Below are positions 22,338 through 34,861 of a DNA stretch of 64,000 bases, one piece after another (the stretch's first letter is position 1; each line of letters starts with the position of its first letter). The position numbers were made by a program, and so were the translations under genes. The notes under the pieces were generated by a model. That model was not told the DNA's origin, ran no database searches, and saw only the letters and a program-made list of their open reading frames with translations. Location: NCBI GenBank assembly GCA_019925105.1, contig JAHGAU010000039.1, positions 310,001 to 374,000 of the forward strand, written 5' to 3'. This DNA is from Niebla homalea. Taxonomy: Eukaryota > Ascomycota > Lecanoromycetes > Lecanorales > Ramalinaceae.

Positions 22338-22351
22338 GGTTATAAGCCCGG
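22338..22351 (+). promoter_or_regulatory. Primer-binding site of element W
   Basis: GGTTATAAGCCCGG immediately after the LTR; one G-to-A change from GGTTATGAGCCCGG, complementary to the 3' end of a 5' half of initiator tRNA-Met. Confidence 0.7.
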
Positions 22352-23725
22352 TTTCGTAATAACGATACCTTATAAAGATGATTTTTTTATTTAATTTTAT
22401 AATTATAATATAGAAATTTTATTACATAAAATATACTTAAAAGATAGAAATATTCTATTTAAGAATATTATTAAATTACGATTTTTAAGCTATAGAGTTA
22501 ATTAATAATTTAATAATTTAAAATTTTATAAGGATAAGATACCTTAACTTTATTATTATTAAAAAATATATATTTATTAATTAAAAAGTATAAATACTTA
22601 TTTTTTAACCTTATAAATTAATTATACGCCGGTATTTATACGTTAAAAACCGGCTATATATAAAGGTTTTAACTTTATAATATAAAACGTTAAGTAAAGC
22701 CTTAATAAAGATTTTAATTAAAAAATTTTAACCTTAATGAAATTCTTTAAAATTTAAACCCTTAAAAACCTTATAGTATAACAAGAAATCTCTATCCGAT
22801 TTAAATTCTTTTTATAATTTAAAGGATTTTTAACTTTATTCCGCCGTTAAAATTATTTAATTAAGACCTTTTATAAGGATTACGGAACGTTATAGAGTTA
22901 AGAAAACTTTAAATTTTCATTTTTTATAATAAAAAATCTTATCTTTAAAATAAACTTTTATTTTTAAAATAATAGCTTTAATTATATAAATAAAGATATA
23001 ATTTAATTTTACCTTTAATATTATTTAATTCAAATTATTTTTAAGGATTAAATTTATGGAGAAAAAAGTTTATTTACTTAAATTAAGATTTTACGTTTTA
23101 AAAAAAAAGGTTAAGAATTAATTATTAAATTTTTTATATTTTAATTAGCCCGGAAAGTTATTTAATTTAATTAACGCCCGGAAATTTAAGGGTAAAATAA
23201 TTATAAATAAAAATTATAACTTTTAAAATAAAAAGCGGTAATTAAATATAAAAATTAACTCTCCGTATTATATTAAATATAAAAGGGGTAAGTAATCTTA
23301 AAGGGATATAAAGATAACTTAAATATCCATAAAGTTTCGGTTTATTCTTAATTAAAATAAATTAAATTTTATTCAGAATTTAAGCTTTATTATTAAAACC
23401 CCTGAATATATTATGATTTTATTTTATTAATACGGAAATCCTCTTATTATTCTTTATTATTAAGTTAAAAGTAAATTCTTTCATTTTTATTTAAGAAACC
23501 TTTAAAAAGAAAACCGAAGAATTACTTAAAAAGTAATTAAAAACGTAAATAAAAAGTAGTTACCCTTATTTACGCCGAAGTTTTACGATAGTTTCAGATT
23601 AAAGGCATTTAAAAAACCTTTAATATTACCGCTTAATAAATTAATTTTTAATTTTTATTTAAGGGTAAAAAGTTAAATCCCGTTATTTAATACGGAATAT
23701 CTTTTACCCTTAAATATATTTCTTG

Positions 23726-24326
23726 AAGAATGGCGACGAACAAAGGGATCCCAGAGGTCCAAAACGATGCGTATACGTATAGCTCTCGTAATAGTGAAGA
23801 AAGTATATTAAGTACGATAAATAGAAGTAACGTAATAGTTAAGAATAAAGTAATAAACGGGTAAGTAACTTATATTAATAGAAACGGCGATAACGTATAT
23901 AAATAATATAATAATAATAAGCCGGATAATACTTAAAATAAATAAAGAAATTAAGGTTAATAAAATATACGTATTAAGGCGCGTAAAACGCGTAATAATA
24001 ATATGGAGGTAATAAGTAAATAAGGGGGTAAGAAGGCCGGTACGGTATTAACGGCGAGGGATACGGACGAAGAAAAAAGGCAGGAAAACCGCGGTAAAAA
24101 TATTATTAAAGGTATATAAAAAGGAAATAAGGTTAATAAGGAGGATAAAACCTTAAGGGATTAAAGGCAAAAAACGGAAACGGTATATCGCCCAATAAAT
24201 AAGGGTAAAAGGGCGGCAAAAAAGGCGGTAAAAACCTTAAAAGGACTCCTTACGGTAAAGTAAAAAAATATTATATTAAAGACCTAACCGATATTACGGA
24301 TTAATTTAAAAAAATAAAGGACTTCT
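23726..24326 (+). mobile_element. Tad1-like LINE-c, segment 1 (ORF1 start)
   Basis: Begins at the ORF1 start, ATG at 23730 followed by GCGACGAACAAAGGG (M-A-T-N-K-G-T/I-P-E-V-Q-N-D). The same start opens LINE-d (31729) and LINE-e (62465). The first 80-90 bp are unmutated; thereafter RIP closes all frames. Interrupted at 24327 by CopA-2, with target copy CTTCT at 24322-24326. ORF1 of Tad-like LINEs encodes a nucleic-acid-binding protein; only its N-terminal region is here. Confidence 0.8.
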
Positions 24327-24488
24327 TGTTGAATATGTAGGATCGCCACTTGGGAGATCACGTGACGCGGATCAGATTAGATAAGGCGGACGTGTTAAAC
24401 TTAAGTAAGATAGCGGCATATAACCTTATATATAGTCTTACTTTATATATAATAATAATTAAGTAACTTATACTTTTTAATTTTAATA
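24327..24488 (+). repeat. CopA-2 5' LTR
   Basis: 162 bp, TGTTGAATATG ... TTTTAATA. The first half is unmutated (GATCGCCACTTGGGAGATC, CACGTGACGCGGATC); the second half carries C-to-T and G-to-A changes. The following AATTATAAGCTTAAA (24489-24503) is the decayed primer-binding site. Confidence 0.95.
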
Positions 24489-27229
24489 AATTATAAGCTT
24501 AAATTATATATTTAAATATTTAAATAATATTTTCTTAATATTTAATTTAGCTTATAAACGGTGGTAAATTTATAATATAAAATATACCCGTAAATAATAC
24601 TTATACGCAGGCTATATTATTAAAAAAATCAATTTAATTAAGCGTATAATATTACGGCTATAAATAAAGAAACCTATTTAATTATTTATATTCTTAAATT
24701 AAAAGGGGAGGACGTTTTATTAATAAAAATATATAAATTATTATTTCTTAGCCTTATTAAAGGCTATAAACGCTTATACGCTGGAGAGTTAAGTTAACGC
24801 CAAATTAATAAAGTTAAAACGTAAGGCTTTTAAGGTTAACTTATATACGTAAAGCCTTAACCGGGGTTTAAATAAGAAATTTAAAACGTTAAATAAATAT
24901 TAAATATATTATAGAACTTTATTAAGTTTAAAGCCTTAAAGATTATATTAAAATTAAGTTTTTTTAAAATTAATTAAAAATAAATTACTCGGATTTAAAA
25001 ATATTATAATTTAAAATTATTCGCTTTAATTTAATTTTAAAGAATAAATACGGGACGGAATAAATAATTAACGGTTAAACCTCTTAAAGTAAAAATTAAT
25101 CCTTAAAAAAAAAGTTAAGAATTAATTATTAAATTCTTTAATAAATAATTAGACTTAAGATAAATTTACTTATTACGGATCGTAGAAATTAAAACTTTTA
25201 AATTAAAGTAAAATAATTAAAATAAATTTAAATACTTTAATTATAAAGATTAAAAGCCTTTAAGTAAAAAAAAGTAATAATCTTAAGGGTATATATATAA
25301 CGTTATAATACGTTATAAAGTTTTATTTTAAACTTAATCGGAATAAAGAATACTTTAATTAATAAGGTCTTATATTATTTATTACTTTAAAGTATATAAT
25401 AATCCCGTATAAAGTATAATATTTAAACTTTATTATTTAATAATATCGTTATATATAAAGTATTTTTTTTTATACTTAAAGATTTAAAGAAGGAAAATTA
25501 TTTTGATTTAATTAATAAAGATTAAATCGAAAATAAAGATTATTTATTACCGTAAACATTAAAGTTATATAATAATTTTAATTTAAAAGCGTTTAAAAAA
25601 CCTTTAATTAACTTATTAAATATTATTATTTTTAAGTTAAGTATAAACGTTAAGAATTAAATATTATTATTTAACGTAAGTTACTTTTTACCTTTAAATA
25701 ATAAGTCTTTAATATATTAAACGTTATTAAACTTAAACTTAAGTATTATTAATAATTATAATATAATTAATATCTTATTAATACCGTCTTCCGTATACTT
25801 TATTAATAATAATAATTAAGAAAGATTCTATTATAAAAGGGTTTTTTAAGCTTAATCCCTTTATTAATAAATTAATAATAATAAATATTATAAAGTTAAT
25901 AAATAAGGGATTAAATAACGATTAATAACCTTTAAAAATTAAAGGAAAAAAATACCCTTAAAGTATATATAGCCTTAAAGAACCGTTATAGTATTAATAT
26001 TAAGTATTTAATTAATATTATAGAAAGCCCGGATACGATTTAAAAATGACTTAAGGATTAATATAAGTTATAAGGGTCCGGGTTATATACGGAGCTTATA
26101 TAAAAACTTATAAATTTATAAAAGACCCTGAATATAATAATCAATAAGTATAATAATTATTATTAAAAAATTTATATTAAAATTAAAACGATTAATAATT
26201 CCTTAATTATCTTAAATTATTTGAATATTTGAATATTTTTAAATAAATTAAGGGAGTTATAATAAACATAGTATTTGGTATTTACTTAGATAGCTATATA
26301 ATAAGGCCCGGGTACCCTTAAATTTTATAATATTATATAAAGGGCCCGTAATAAGGAGGTTCAGGCGGTTATTTAATAATTAAATATTTCGATATAAGCC
26401 TATAAAAATACGTTAAAAGGTTATAATAAAAGGATCTTTAATAAAACCCGGGAAAGGCTTATTTATTAATATTATATTTAGAAAAAACGTAATAATAAAT
26501 ATATTAAAAATAAATATTAAGATTTTTATTTTAAAAAGAAGCTTATAAAGTTTTATATTAAAAAGCTTAAGATTATTAAAGAAATTATTATATTTATAAA
26601 CTTTTTAATAATAAATTCTTACTTATTAACGTATATATAATAATTAATAATAATAATATTAATTACTTTAATAAATTTATAAAAGTTAATAATCCTTAAT
26701 AATTATTATAATTAATATATTTTGTTATAAGAAAAGATTCTTTTAAAGGAAGTTAAGATTTTATTAATTCTTATTTTTAAAACCTGAATTAATAAAAATA
26801 AATTATATAAAAGGTATAAATATTACTTATATAATATATAAGATAAATAATAAACCCGTCGAAATAAAATTTACGGATATAATATATTTTTTAATAAACT
26901 TAATTAATTTTATATTTAAGATATAACTTTTAAATTATAAAGTTTAACTTAATATAACGTAAATAGTCCGGATAATAATATATAATTAAAAAAGTTTATT
27001 TATAGTAAATAAAATAACTTATTCATAATCAATTTATAAGAACTTACCCTTATTATAATAACGTTTAACGTATTTTTAACTATATTTACTTAATATATAT
27101 ATATAAATTATTTTAAAGTTTAAAAATTATTTTAATTAATAAATATATTAATTAAAATAAATCTTAAACGTAAATATTATAATAATAATAAAGTTAAAAA
27201 CGCTTATTATACGTATTATATTATTAAAC

Positions 27230-29830
27230 GGTTATATTCTTAATTATATAAAGGATACCTTAAACCTATAGAAAACCCGCTTAAGCTTATTTATATAGAT
27301 TTTTTAAGGATAATTAATCCTTAAGAATATAATAAAATAATATATTATATAACCTTCTATAATAATAAAATTATAATATTAAAAATTTACCCGTTAATAT
27401 ATAAATCGGACGTAATTTAACGGTTTAAGGAGTTTAAAGTTAAGTATAAATAACCCCCGGATTAAAATTTTTTAATTTTTAAGTTAACGGCGGAGGTAAA
27501 TATATATTTAAGGTTTTCTTAAACTATTTAAAATAATATAAAATTATCTTTAAAATAATAATATTTAAAAGCTTTAAATAAAATTTAATTAATAAAAAAA
27601 TTATTTAAAAAATTAATAAGAAAATTAAGATTATATAGATAATAAGGGGTATATTTAAAAAATTTTGGTCGGAATTAATTTAAATAATAAACTATATAAT
27701 TATACGGATATTATATATATAACTTAAAGGGGTAATATTATATTAAGCTTAATATAATAAAAAACCGGACGTATTTTATATATAAACTTTAAGGTTAATT
27801 ATATATATAAAAATTATAAATTATTAAATTAAGCTTAATAATAAATCGGAATTATATATCTTAATAGGTTTTAATAAAGGGATTAATAAATACTTTAAGG
27901 TAATTAATTTACGGGTAAAATAATTCAACCTTATAGTAAAAAATATATATAACGTATATATTGAGGAAAAACGGGTAATATTATTAAATAACTTAAATCA
28001 TAAAAAGCTTATTAACTAAATTTAAAAACTTAAGAAAATAAAAAAACCTTAATAAGACTTGAATTTAAAAGAAAAGTTCGGGAATTACGGTTTAATTAAA
28101 ACGGATATTATTAATATAAACTCTATTTTTATTAAGCGATTTATACGTCCGGCTATAGTTTTTACTTAATAAATAATTTTATCGGACCCTTTAAGTTTAA
28201 CGGTTAAAGATTTAAAAATTAATTATAATTAAAAATAAAAGTAATAAATTAAAAACTTAATTAAAAATAAGTCCGGCCTTATATTTCCGGATAAACCGCG
28301 TAATATATTATTAAATCTACTTTTTTTTTAAAATTTTATTAACTTAAAATAAAGATAAACCATTATACTCTTTAATTTTAATATCCTTTAAGATAACCCC
28401 GGAACTTATTAAACTTAAAACTTATAAAAAAGCTATAATAAATAAATATACCTAGATAAATTAAGAGTTAACAGAAAATAATAAATATAGTTCCTTTAAA
28501 GAGAACGATATTTAAATTTTAATTATACGGAATTAAATCCCCGTTAACGTAATAATATTATAAGGACGGTAAATTTATACCCTTAAATATAAAGTTAATA
28601 ATAATATAATTTATTATAAAGCTTAATAAATAATATATAGTTTTAAATAATATAAAGGTATTAATTATAATAAGATATTTACCTTAATAGTAAAACCTAT
28701 AAACTATAAGGTTCTCTTTACTTTTATAATAATTAATAATTAAAATTTAAAATAAATAAACGTTAAAATAGTATTCCTTTATAGTCTTATTAAGGAAAAA
28801 GTATATATAAAATAATTAAAAGGATAAGAAAAAACCGGTAAAAATAATAAGAAGCTCTATTATAAGCTTAAAAAGGGCCTATATAGATGAAAGTAATTAT
28901 TACGGCTATAATATAATTATTTCTAAGAGTTTATAATTATATAGGATTTTAAACCTATTTATATAGATTATTATATATTCTTTTACCTTAAAATTAATAC
29001 AATTATAACTATATATATAAATAACGTCTTAATAATTAATTTATTTAAATAAAGGATTTAAGACTTAAAAGCCGTATTTAATTAAAAATTCTATATATTT
29101 AATTTAAGTTTAATAAATTATTATTTAAATATTATTATTATTTAAAACCGATAAAATTAAACGATCCGTTTTAATTAAAAAGTTTATATTAAAAAAATAA
29201 TATAAGATTATAATTAATAAGAAGTTTACTTAACGTATATACTTATATAAGTTAATTTTAAACCGGAATTATTATTTAAAAGCTATTAAATAAAGCCGGA
29301 GTTTAAATAATAATATTAATCGGTCGTAAGCTTATTAATATATATTATACTGGGTATACGACCGGATATAACTTATATAATAATAGTTATTAACCGGTAT
29401 TCCGTAAATCCGTTTTATTAATATTAATTATATATAAGGTAAATTATACGTTATTTACGGACCACTATATACTTTTAATTAATATATAAGGGTAAACTTA
29501 AAGCTCTTAATAAATATATTAACTTTAATTTTATAGTTAACTTTATTTATAGGTTAACTTTAAGTTATTTTTTTAATATAAAAAATATATTAATTTATTA
29601 ATTTTTAAAAAGGTAATTAATAGTAACGTTATTTACTTATAAAGCTAAGTATATAGGATAAACGTAAATTATTAAAGAAGCTATTTAATTAAAAAACCTA
29701 TTAAGGTAAATATAACCTAATAAATCTGGATATATATTTATAATTACAATTTATAATAATAATTAAGGGGTTATCGTACTGGTTAAAAACCCGGTATATT
29801 ACGTAAGGATAAAGTATATAGGTATTTAAT
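27230..29830 (+). pseudogene. CopA-2 pol remnant (integrase, RT, RNase H)
   Basis: Integrase around 27275-27445 reads P-L-K-L-I-Y-I-D-F then F-Y-N-N-K and K-S-D-V-I, from the Copia D-x(n)-F-x-D-D pattern. RT around 28845-29035 reads L-Y-Y-K-L-K-K-G-L-Y-R-L-K and later I-Y-I-N-N-V in place of Y-V-D-D. RNase H near 29623-29660 reads T-L-F-T-Y-K-A-K-Y-I-G (from A-L-S-T-x-E-A-E-Y). Stops are TAA or TAG throughout, and the catalytic RT aspartates are lost. Confidence 0.85.
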
Positions 29831-30225
29831 TATATTAATTATAGGAATAACTTAAGGTTAATACCGTTAATCTTAAGTATATTTATATTACGGAGTAGAT
29901 AATTAATAAATTAATAAAGGCCTTACTTATTAAGATTTTTATATAATTTAAACGGGCTTTAAGCCTTAAGGAACTATTATATTAACAATTTAAGGACCGT
30001 ATATTTACCGACGGCGGACCTAATAATAAGCCGGGTAATAAATAATAAGTAAATAATAATTATATAGGGGAGCTAGTAATTCAATAATTAAGGGAGTTAA
30101 CCACTTAATAATTAAGGGAGCTATTTAATAAATACGGTAATTAAACTTTTATATAAAAGGATATAACGTTAAAATTATAAAGGAGCTATTTAATAAATAA
30201 GATTTATAAGCTATATATAAAGTTT

Positions 30226-30396
30226 AAAAAGGAATATTAAATATATAAAATCGCCACTTAAGAGATTACGTAATATAGATTAAATTAAATAAAACGGACG
30301 TGCTAAACTTAAATAAAATAGCGGCATATAGCCTTATATATAGTCTCACTTTATATATAGTAATAATCAAGTAACTTATACCTCTCAATTTCAATA
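30226..30396 (+). repeat. CopA-2 purine tract and 3' LTR
   Basis: Purine tract AAAAAGGAA (30226-30234) then the 162-bp LTR (30235-30396). Here the first half is mutated (AATCGCCACTTAAGAGATT) and the last 25 bp are preserved (CCTCTCAATTTCAATA), the mirror image of the 5' LTR. Confidence 0.9.
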
Positions 30397-31718
30397 CTTC
30401 TATATAAAAGTAGGGGTAAAACTGGGAGAAACGGAGCGGCTATAGGGCTTTTAAGGGGCGGTAATAAGGGCGTTAATAAAGGGTAAAAACGGCGGTTTAA
30501 AGTTAAATATGTAAAACGAAAATATAAAAACAACGGCCCCTTAAACGAAAAAAAGCTGGGTAATAAAAGTAATAAAAAGGGTATTTACGGCAGAGAATAA
30601 GGGGATAATAGAGGAGAAAACGGCCGTATTAAAGAAAGTGAAAATAGTAATAGTCCGCTTAATTAATAACGAGGAGAAAAACGTAATTATAAAGGTAAAT
30701 CCGTTATAATTAATAAAAACTTTTAAAATAATAATAAAACCATTAATAAAATAAATTATTATAATATATAAGCTATAAAGTAAAGATATCCTCCTTAATA
30801 TAATATCTTTAAAAATAAAAAAAAGCTTAAAAAGGTTTAAGGCTTAAGTTAATAAGAAAAAGTATAAATTAATTAAAGTTTTAAGGTAATTATTTACCGT
30901 TATAATAAATAAGATATATTTATTACGTTTTAAGGAAGCCGAGAAAGAGGCTACGTTAAGGAATATAGAAAAAGAGAATACGGTTTTTTACTTAAGGCTT
31001 AAGATCGTTAACTATAAGCTTTTACCGGTAATAAAAAGACTTAACTCTATAAAATATATAAAGAAATACTTTATTATTATATTAAGCGTAACGTTAATAA
31101 AGATATATAACGACGTCTTAAATTAAAGGATTACCGAAGGGGGATCTCTTAAGATAACTCGGCTATAAGATAAAACGGCTAATATTTATTAATGTTTTAA
31201 ATATTAAGGCTATAAATATATTATTATAAAATACCTTAATATTATAAAATATACGGTTTATATTAAGGATTATGATACTTATAAGTATATAAAGTTAATA
31301 ATTAAAAGGCTTATAAAGGGTACGTTTAAATACGTTACGTATAATAAGGAAGAATACTTAATATAAGATTTTAAATATATAATAAGAATTAAGGAGATTA
31401 AACATAAGGAAACCCGGATAATTATGAAAATCCAATAGTATAATATATATAAGATTAATTTAACGGGTTAATTAAAGGTAGCCTTAAGATATAAACTTAA
31501 TTAATTAAATAATAAAAGGTAAATAACGGTAACAGATAAAATAAAAAAAATAAAACTCCTTATAATCCCGACTTTAAAGACTAGCCGTCTTACGTCTTTA
31601 ATAATAACTAGGAAGGTATTAAACCAGAAAACGCTCGGCTTTAATAAGAAGTTTATAACTTAAACGGATATAAAAAAGGGAGTTTTTATAAAGGTTAATA
31701 TATAATATATTAACGCTT
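30397..31718 (+). mobile_element. Tad1-like LINE-c, segment 2 (ORF1 rest, zinc knuckles)
   Basis: Resumes LINE-c after CopA-2. Around 31195-31330 the frame reads like CCHC zinc knuckles of Tad1 ORF1 (C-F-K, G-Y-K, then K-Y and Y-D-T-Y-K; cysteines and histidines partly turned into tyrosine). Ends with ATTAACGCTT (31709-31718), the left target copy of LINE-d. Confidence 0.8.
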
Positions 31719-33639
31719 AAGGGAGAAAATGGCGACGAATAACGGGACCCCAGAGGTTAAAAACGATGTACGCGTATATAGCTTAAGCGACAGTAAGGAC
31801 AATACTTTAAATGCGATAAGCGGAAGCGGAGTAATAATAAAGGTAAAGGGGGAGGAAGGATAAGCGGCTTAAGTTAATAAGAACGGTAATAAGTTATATA
31901 AACGATACGATAAATATGAAATAAAAAGGCCTTAAATTAAATAAAGAGCCTATAATTAATAAAATACGCGTAAAAAAACGCGTATAACGCGTAAAAGTAT
32001 TATTATTAAAGGTAATAAATAAAGGGCGGAAAAGGTAAAGACGATACGTAAGGACGGATAAAAAATAAGCAGAGATATAAAAGGTTTTATTAAGTATATA
32101 TAAATTAAAAGAAAATTAAAGGAAGATAGGGAGATATTAAGTAAATAAGAATAAATTATAAAAAAAAATAACCGTTAAATACGCAGGGGAAAAGCAATAA
32201 GGGAGGAGGTAATAAGGGCGTTAAAAGGTTTCCTTATAATTATATAGAAAAATATTACGTTAAAGATTTAGCCGATATTATAAATTAAGTTATAGGGGAT
32301 AAAAGATTTTTACGTAAATACGGGGAGAAATTTAAGGGAATTAAAAAAATTACGCGGAGCTTAAAGAATAATAATAAAAGCGCCGGTAAACGGAAGTAAA
32401 AAAAAATAAAAAGGATATATATAAAGTAAAAAAGTAACGGGGAAAACTTTAAAAAAGAAAACAGGAATAAGTTAAATAGTAAAGGTTATAAAGGCGGCGC
32501 CGGCATTAACGGTAAAAAAGATAAAAGCGGGGGAGAAAACGGCGATATTAAAAAAAACGAAAATAATAACCGTATAATTATTAAATAAGGAGGAAAAAAG
32601 TATAACGGCGAAGGCGAACTTATTATAATTAATAAAAACGTTTAAAATAACGGGAAAATTATTAATAAAATAGATTATTACGGTACGTAAGCTATAAAGC
32701 GGGGATAATTTTTTTAATATAATTTTATTAAAGGTAAAAAAAAAGCTAAAGAAGTTAAAGGGATAAGCCGGTAAAAAGGGGTATAAAATAATAAAAATAT
32801 TAAAGTAATCCTTTATTATTACGGTAAACGAGATATATTTAATAAAGTTTATAAAAAAAGAAAAAGAAGTTATTTTAAGGCGGATAAAAAAAAAGAATAT
32901 AATTTTTTACTTTAAGTTAAAAATTATTAATTATAATTTCCCCTTTATAATAAAGAAGTTAAACGTTTTTAATTATATAAAAAGATACTTTACGGTTATC
33001 TTAAGCGTAATATTAATCAGGATATATAACGATATCCTCGATAAAAAGGTAATAAAAAATAAGTCCTTTAAATTAATAAGATCTTAAAACCAGGTAATAA
33101 ATATTTATTAATATTTTAAATATTAAGGGTATAGATATATTATTATAAAGTACTTTAATAATATAAAGTACGCGGTATATACTAAAGGATATAATATATA
33201 TAAATACGTTAACTTAATAATAAAGGGCTTAATAAAGGACGCGTTAAAATACGTAACGTATAATAATAATAATTATTTAACGTAGAACTTATAATATACG
33301 ATAAGAATAAAAAAGACTTAACGTAAAGAGATTAAAATAACGGTTAAGGTTTAATATTATAATTTATATAAATTTAAACCGGTAAAGTAATTAAAGATAA
33401 TCTTAAAACGCGAATAAAATTTATTAAATAAAAAAAAGTAAAACGTAATAACCGATAATATAAAAAGGAGGAAGCTTATAATAATATTAATTTTTAAAAC
33501 CGGTTATTTAACCGGGATTATTATTATAATAAAAAAATTAACATAAATAACGCTTAACCTTAAAGAAAAACCGTTTATATAAATAAAAGTTAATAAAAAA
33601 AAACCCGACGGATATTAATATTTAATATATTTATGCTTT

Positions 33640-34250
33640 TAAAAGTAATATAATATAACGTATATAAGGAAGTAGTTAAAATTATAATATTAATATTTAA
33701 ATTTAAAAAAGTAAAGGATATTAATATTATAGCGATATAAAAGCCACTATATAATCTGTATATTTATTTTTTAATTAACCCAGGAAATAATTTTTATTTA
33801 ACCTTTAAAAATAATAAAACGATATAAACGTATTTCTTTATTAATAAAAGGCTAAATATAAATAATTAAGACGTTATTTATTACGGAAAGAATTTATATA
33901 TACTCCGGATTATATAAGAAAGGGATATTAAGGGTAATTTAAATATTTATAATACGTATAATCTATTACCGATTAATAAGAAAAAACCCTTTATAATCCC
34001 GTTATTTAAAGATATTATAACTATATTTAATAAATACCTTTTAATAAAAGATTTTAATCTTTATTACGCTTAATAAAATAAGGAAGTTTATATAATTAAT
34101 TATATTAAATTTAAAAAGTTATTAATAATTATTATACGGTTTAACTTTACGTTATTAACGTTAAAAAAGGCTATTATATAAAAAAGTTATAAACTTAAAT
34201 TTACAATTAATTTAATATTTAACTTAGAAAATATTATTAACTTAATTATA
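33640..34250 (+). pseudogene. LINE-d endonuclease remnant
   Basis: Readable as the counterpart of the LINE-a domain: I-P-L-F-K-D then L-L-I-K-D-F-N-L-Y-Y against I-P-L-L-K-D and L-L-V-G-D-F-N-L-H-H. Glycine became lysine and histidines tyrosine by transitions, with TAA stops. Inactive. Confidence 0.75.
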
Positions 34251-34697
34251 ATATATAAACCCCGAGAAAACCTAAAATACGGTTTAAATTACGTCTTAAT
34301 ATAGATAACCTTAAATTAATCCGTTAATATGATTCCGCCTTTATTATTTAAATAAACGTAAAAAACGGTTAAGGAAATTAAGGTATTTATAAAGGCGATA
34401 AAAGTAATATCTTAATTAACGGAGCTTTTCCGGCTTAATAATAAGGAATAGATCAACCGTTTTATAAAGTAGGTAATAAAGGCTTTAAATAAGGTAATTA
34501 ATATAATAATTTTAATAATAAAGCCGTTTAAAAAAGTTAAAATTTATTAGAATAAAAAATATATAAAAATAATTATAAAAATAAAAACGCTTATAAAGTA
34601 AACTATTAAATATAGGAACCGGGAGATACTTTAGCGGTTAAAGAAAGCTTAAAAGGAAAAAAAGAAAGTTATCCGGAAGGCTAAATAAATATACTTC

Positions 34698-34859
34698 TGT
34701 TATGTGCAATGTGCGCATGCCAAGAGCTTATCGGGCACTAGCACCCAAATAGGTATAGCGGTGCTTGACGCGCACACTCACCTTCAGCTCTATAGCTAGA
34801 TAGATAATCATTATACATATTATATTTACATTTTACTTCAGTACTCTTAGTACCTAATA
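34698..34859 (+). repeat. Element N 5' LTR
   Basis: 162 bp, TGTTATGTGC ... TACCTAATA. The outer end is intact (GTGCGCATGCC); the inner half is mutated (ATCATTATACATATTATA against ATCATCATACATGTTACA in the other LTR). Confidence 0.95.
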
Positions 34860-34861
34860 AA

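Larger units (their letters stand above)
22186..23720 (+). mobile_element. CopA-related Copia element with a different LTR, 5' part (W)
   Basis: Starts TGTTGAAAGTACTCAC at 22186. The first about 90 bp share nothing obvious with the CopA LTR, but the LTR end (AAGTAACTTATAC) and the following primer site are CopA-like. The interior to about 23720 is RIP-mutated; parts match CopA gag (for example the AAGGTTAAGAATTAATTATTAAATT region against about 25110-25135). LINE-c interrupts it just before 23730, and the remainder lies outside the window. AATTA at 22181-22185 is the expected left target-site copy. Confidence 0.7.
24327..30396 (+). mobile_element. Ty1/Copia family A copy 2, complete structure (CopA-2)
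   Basis: 6,070 bp with 162-bp LTRs at both ends and the 5-bp target duplication CTTCT (24322-24326 and 30397-30401). LINE-e shows the empty site at about 63059. Order on the plus strand: LTR, primer site, gag (about 24550-26700), integrase (about 27275-27445), RT (about 28690-29170), RNase H (about 29590-29700), purine tract, LTR. All frames are broken by RIP. The outer end of each LTR is better preserved than the inner end. Confidence 0.95.

Noticed and set aside
30351..30533. Open frame of 60 codons on the minus strand
   Set aside because: It runs across the CopA-2 LTR end into LINE-c on the opposite strand, is a leucine/tyrosine-rich product of AT-rich DNA and matches no family. A chance frame.
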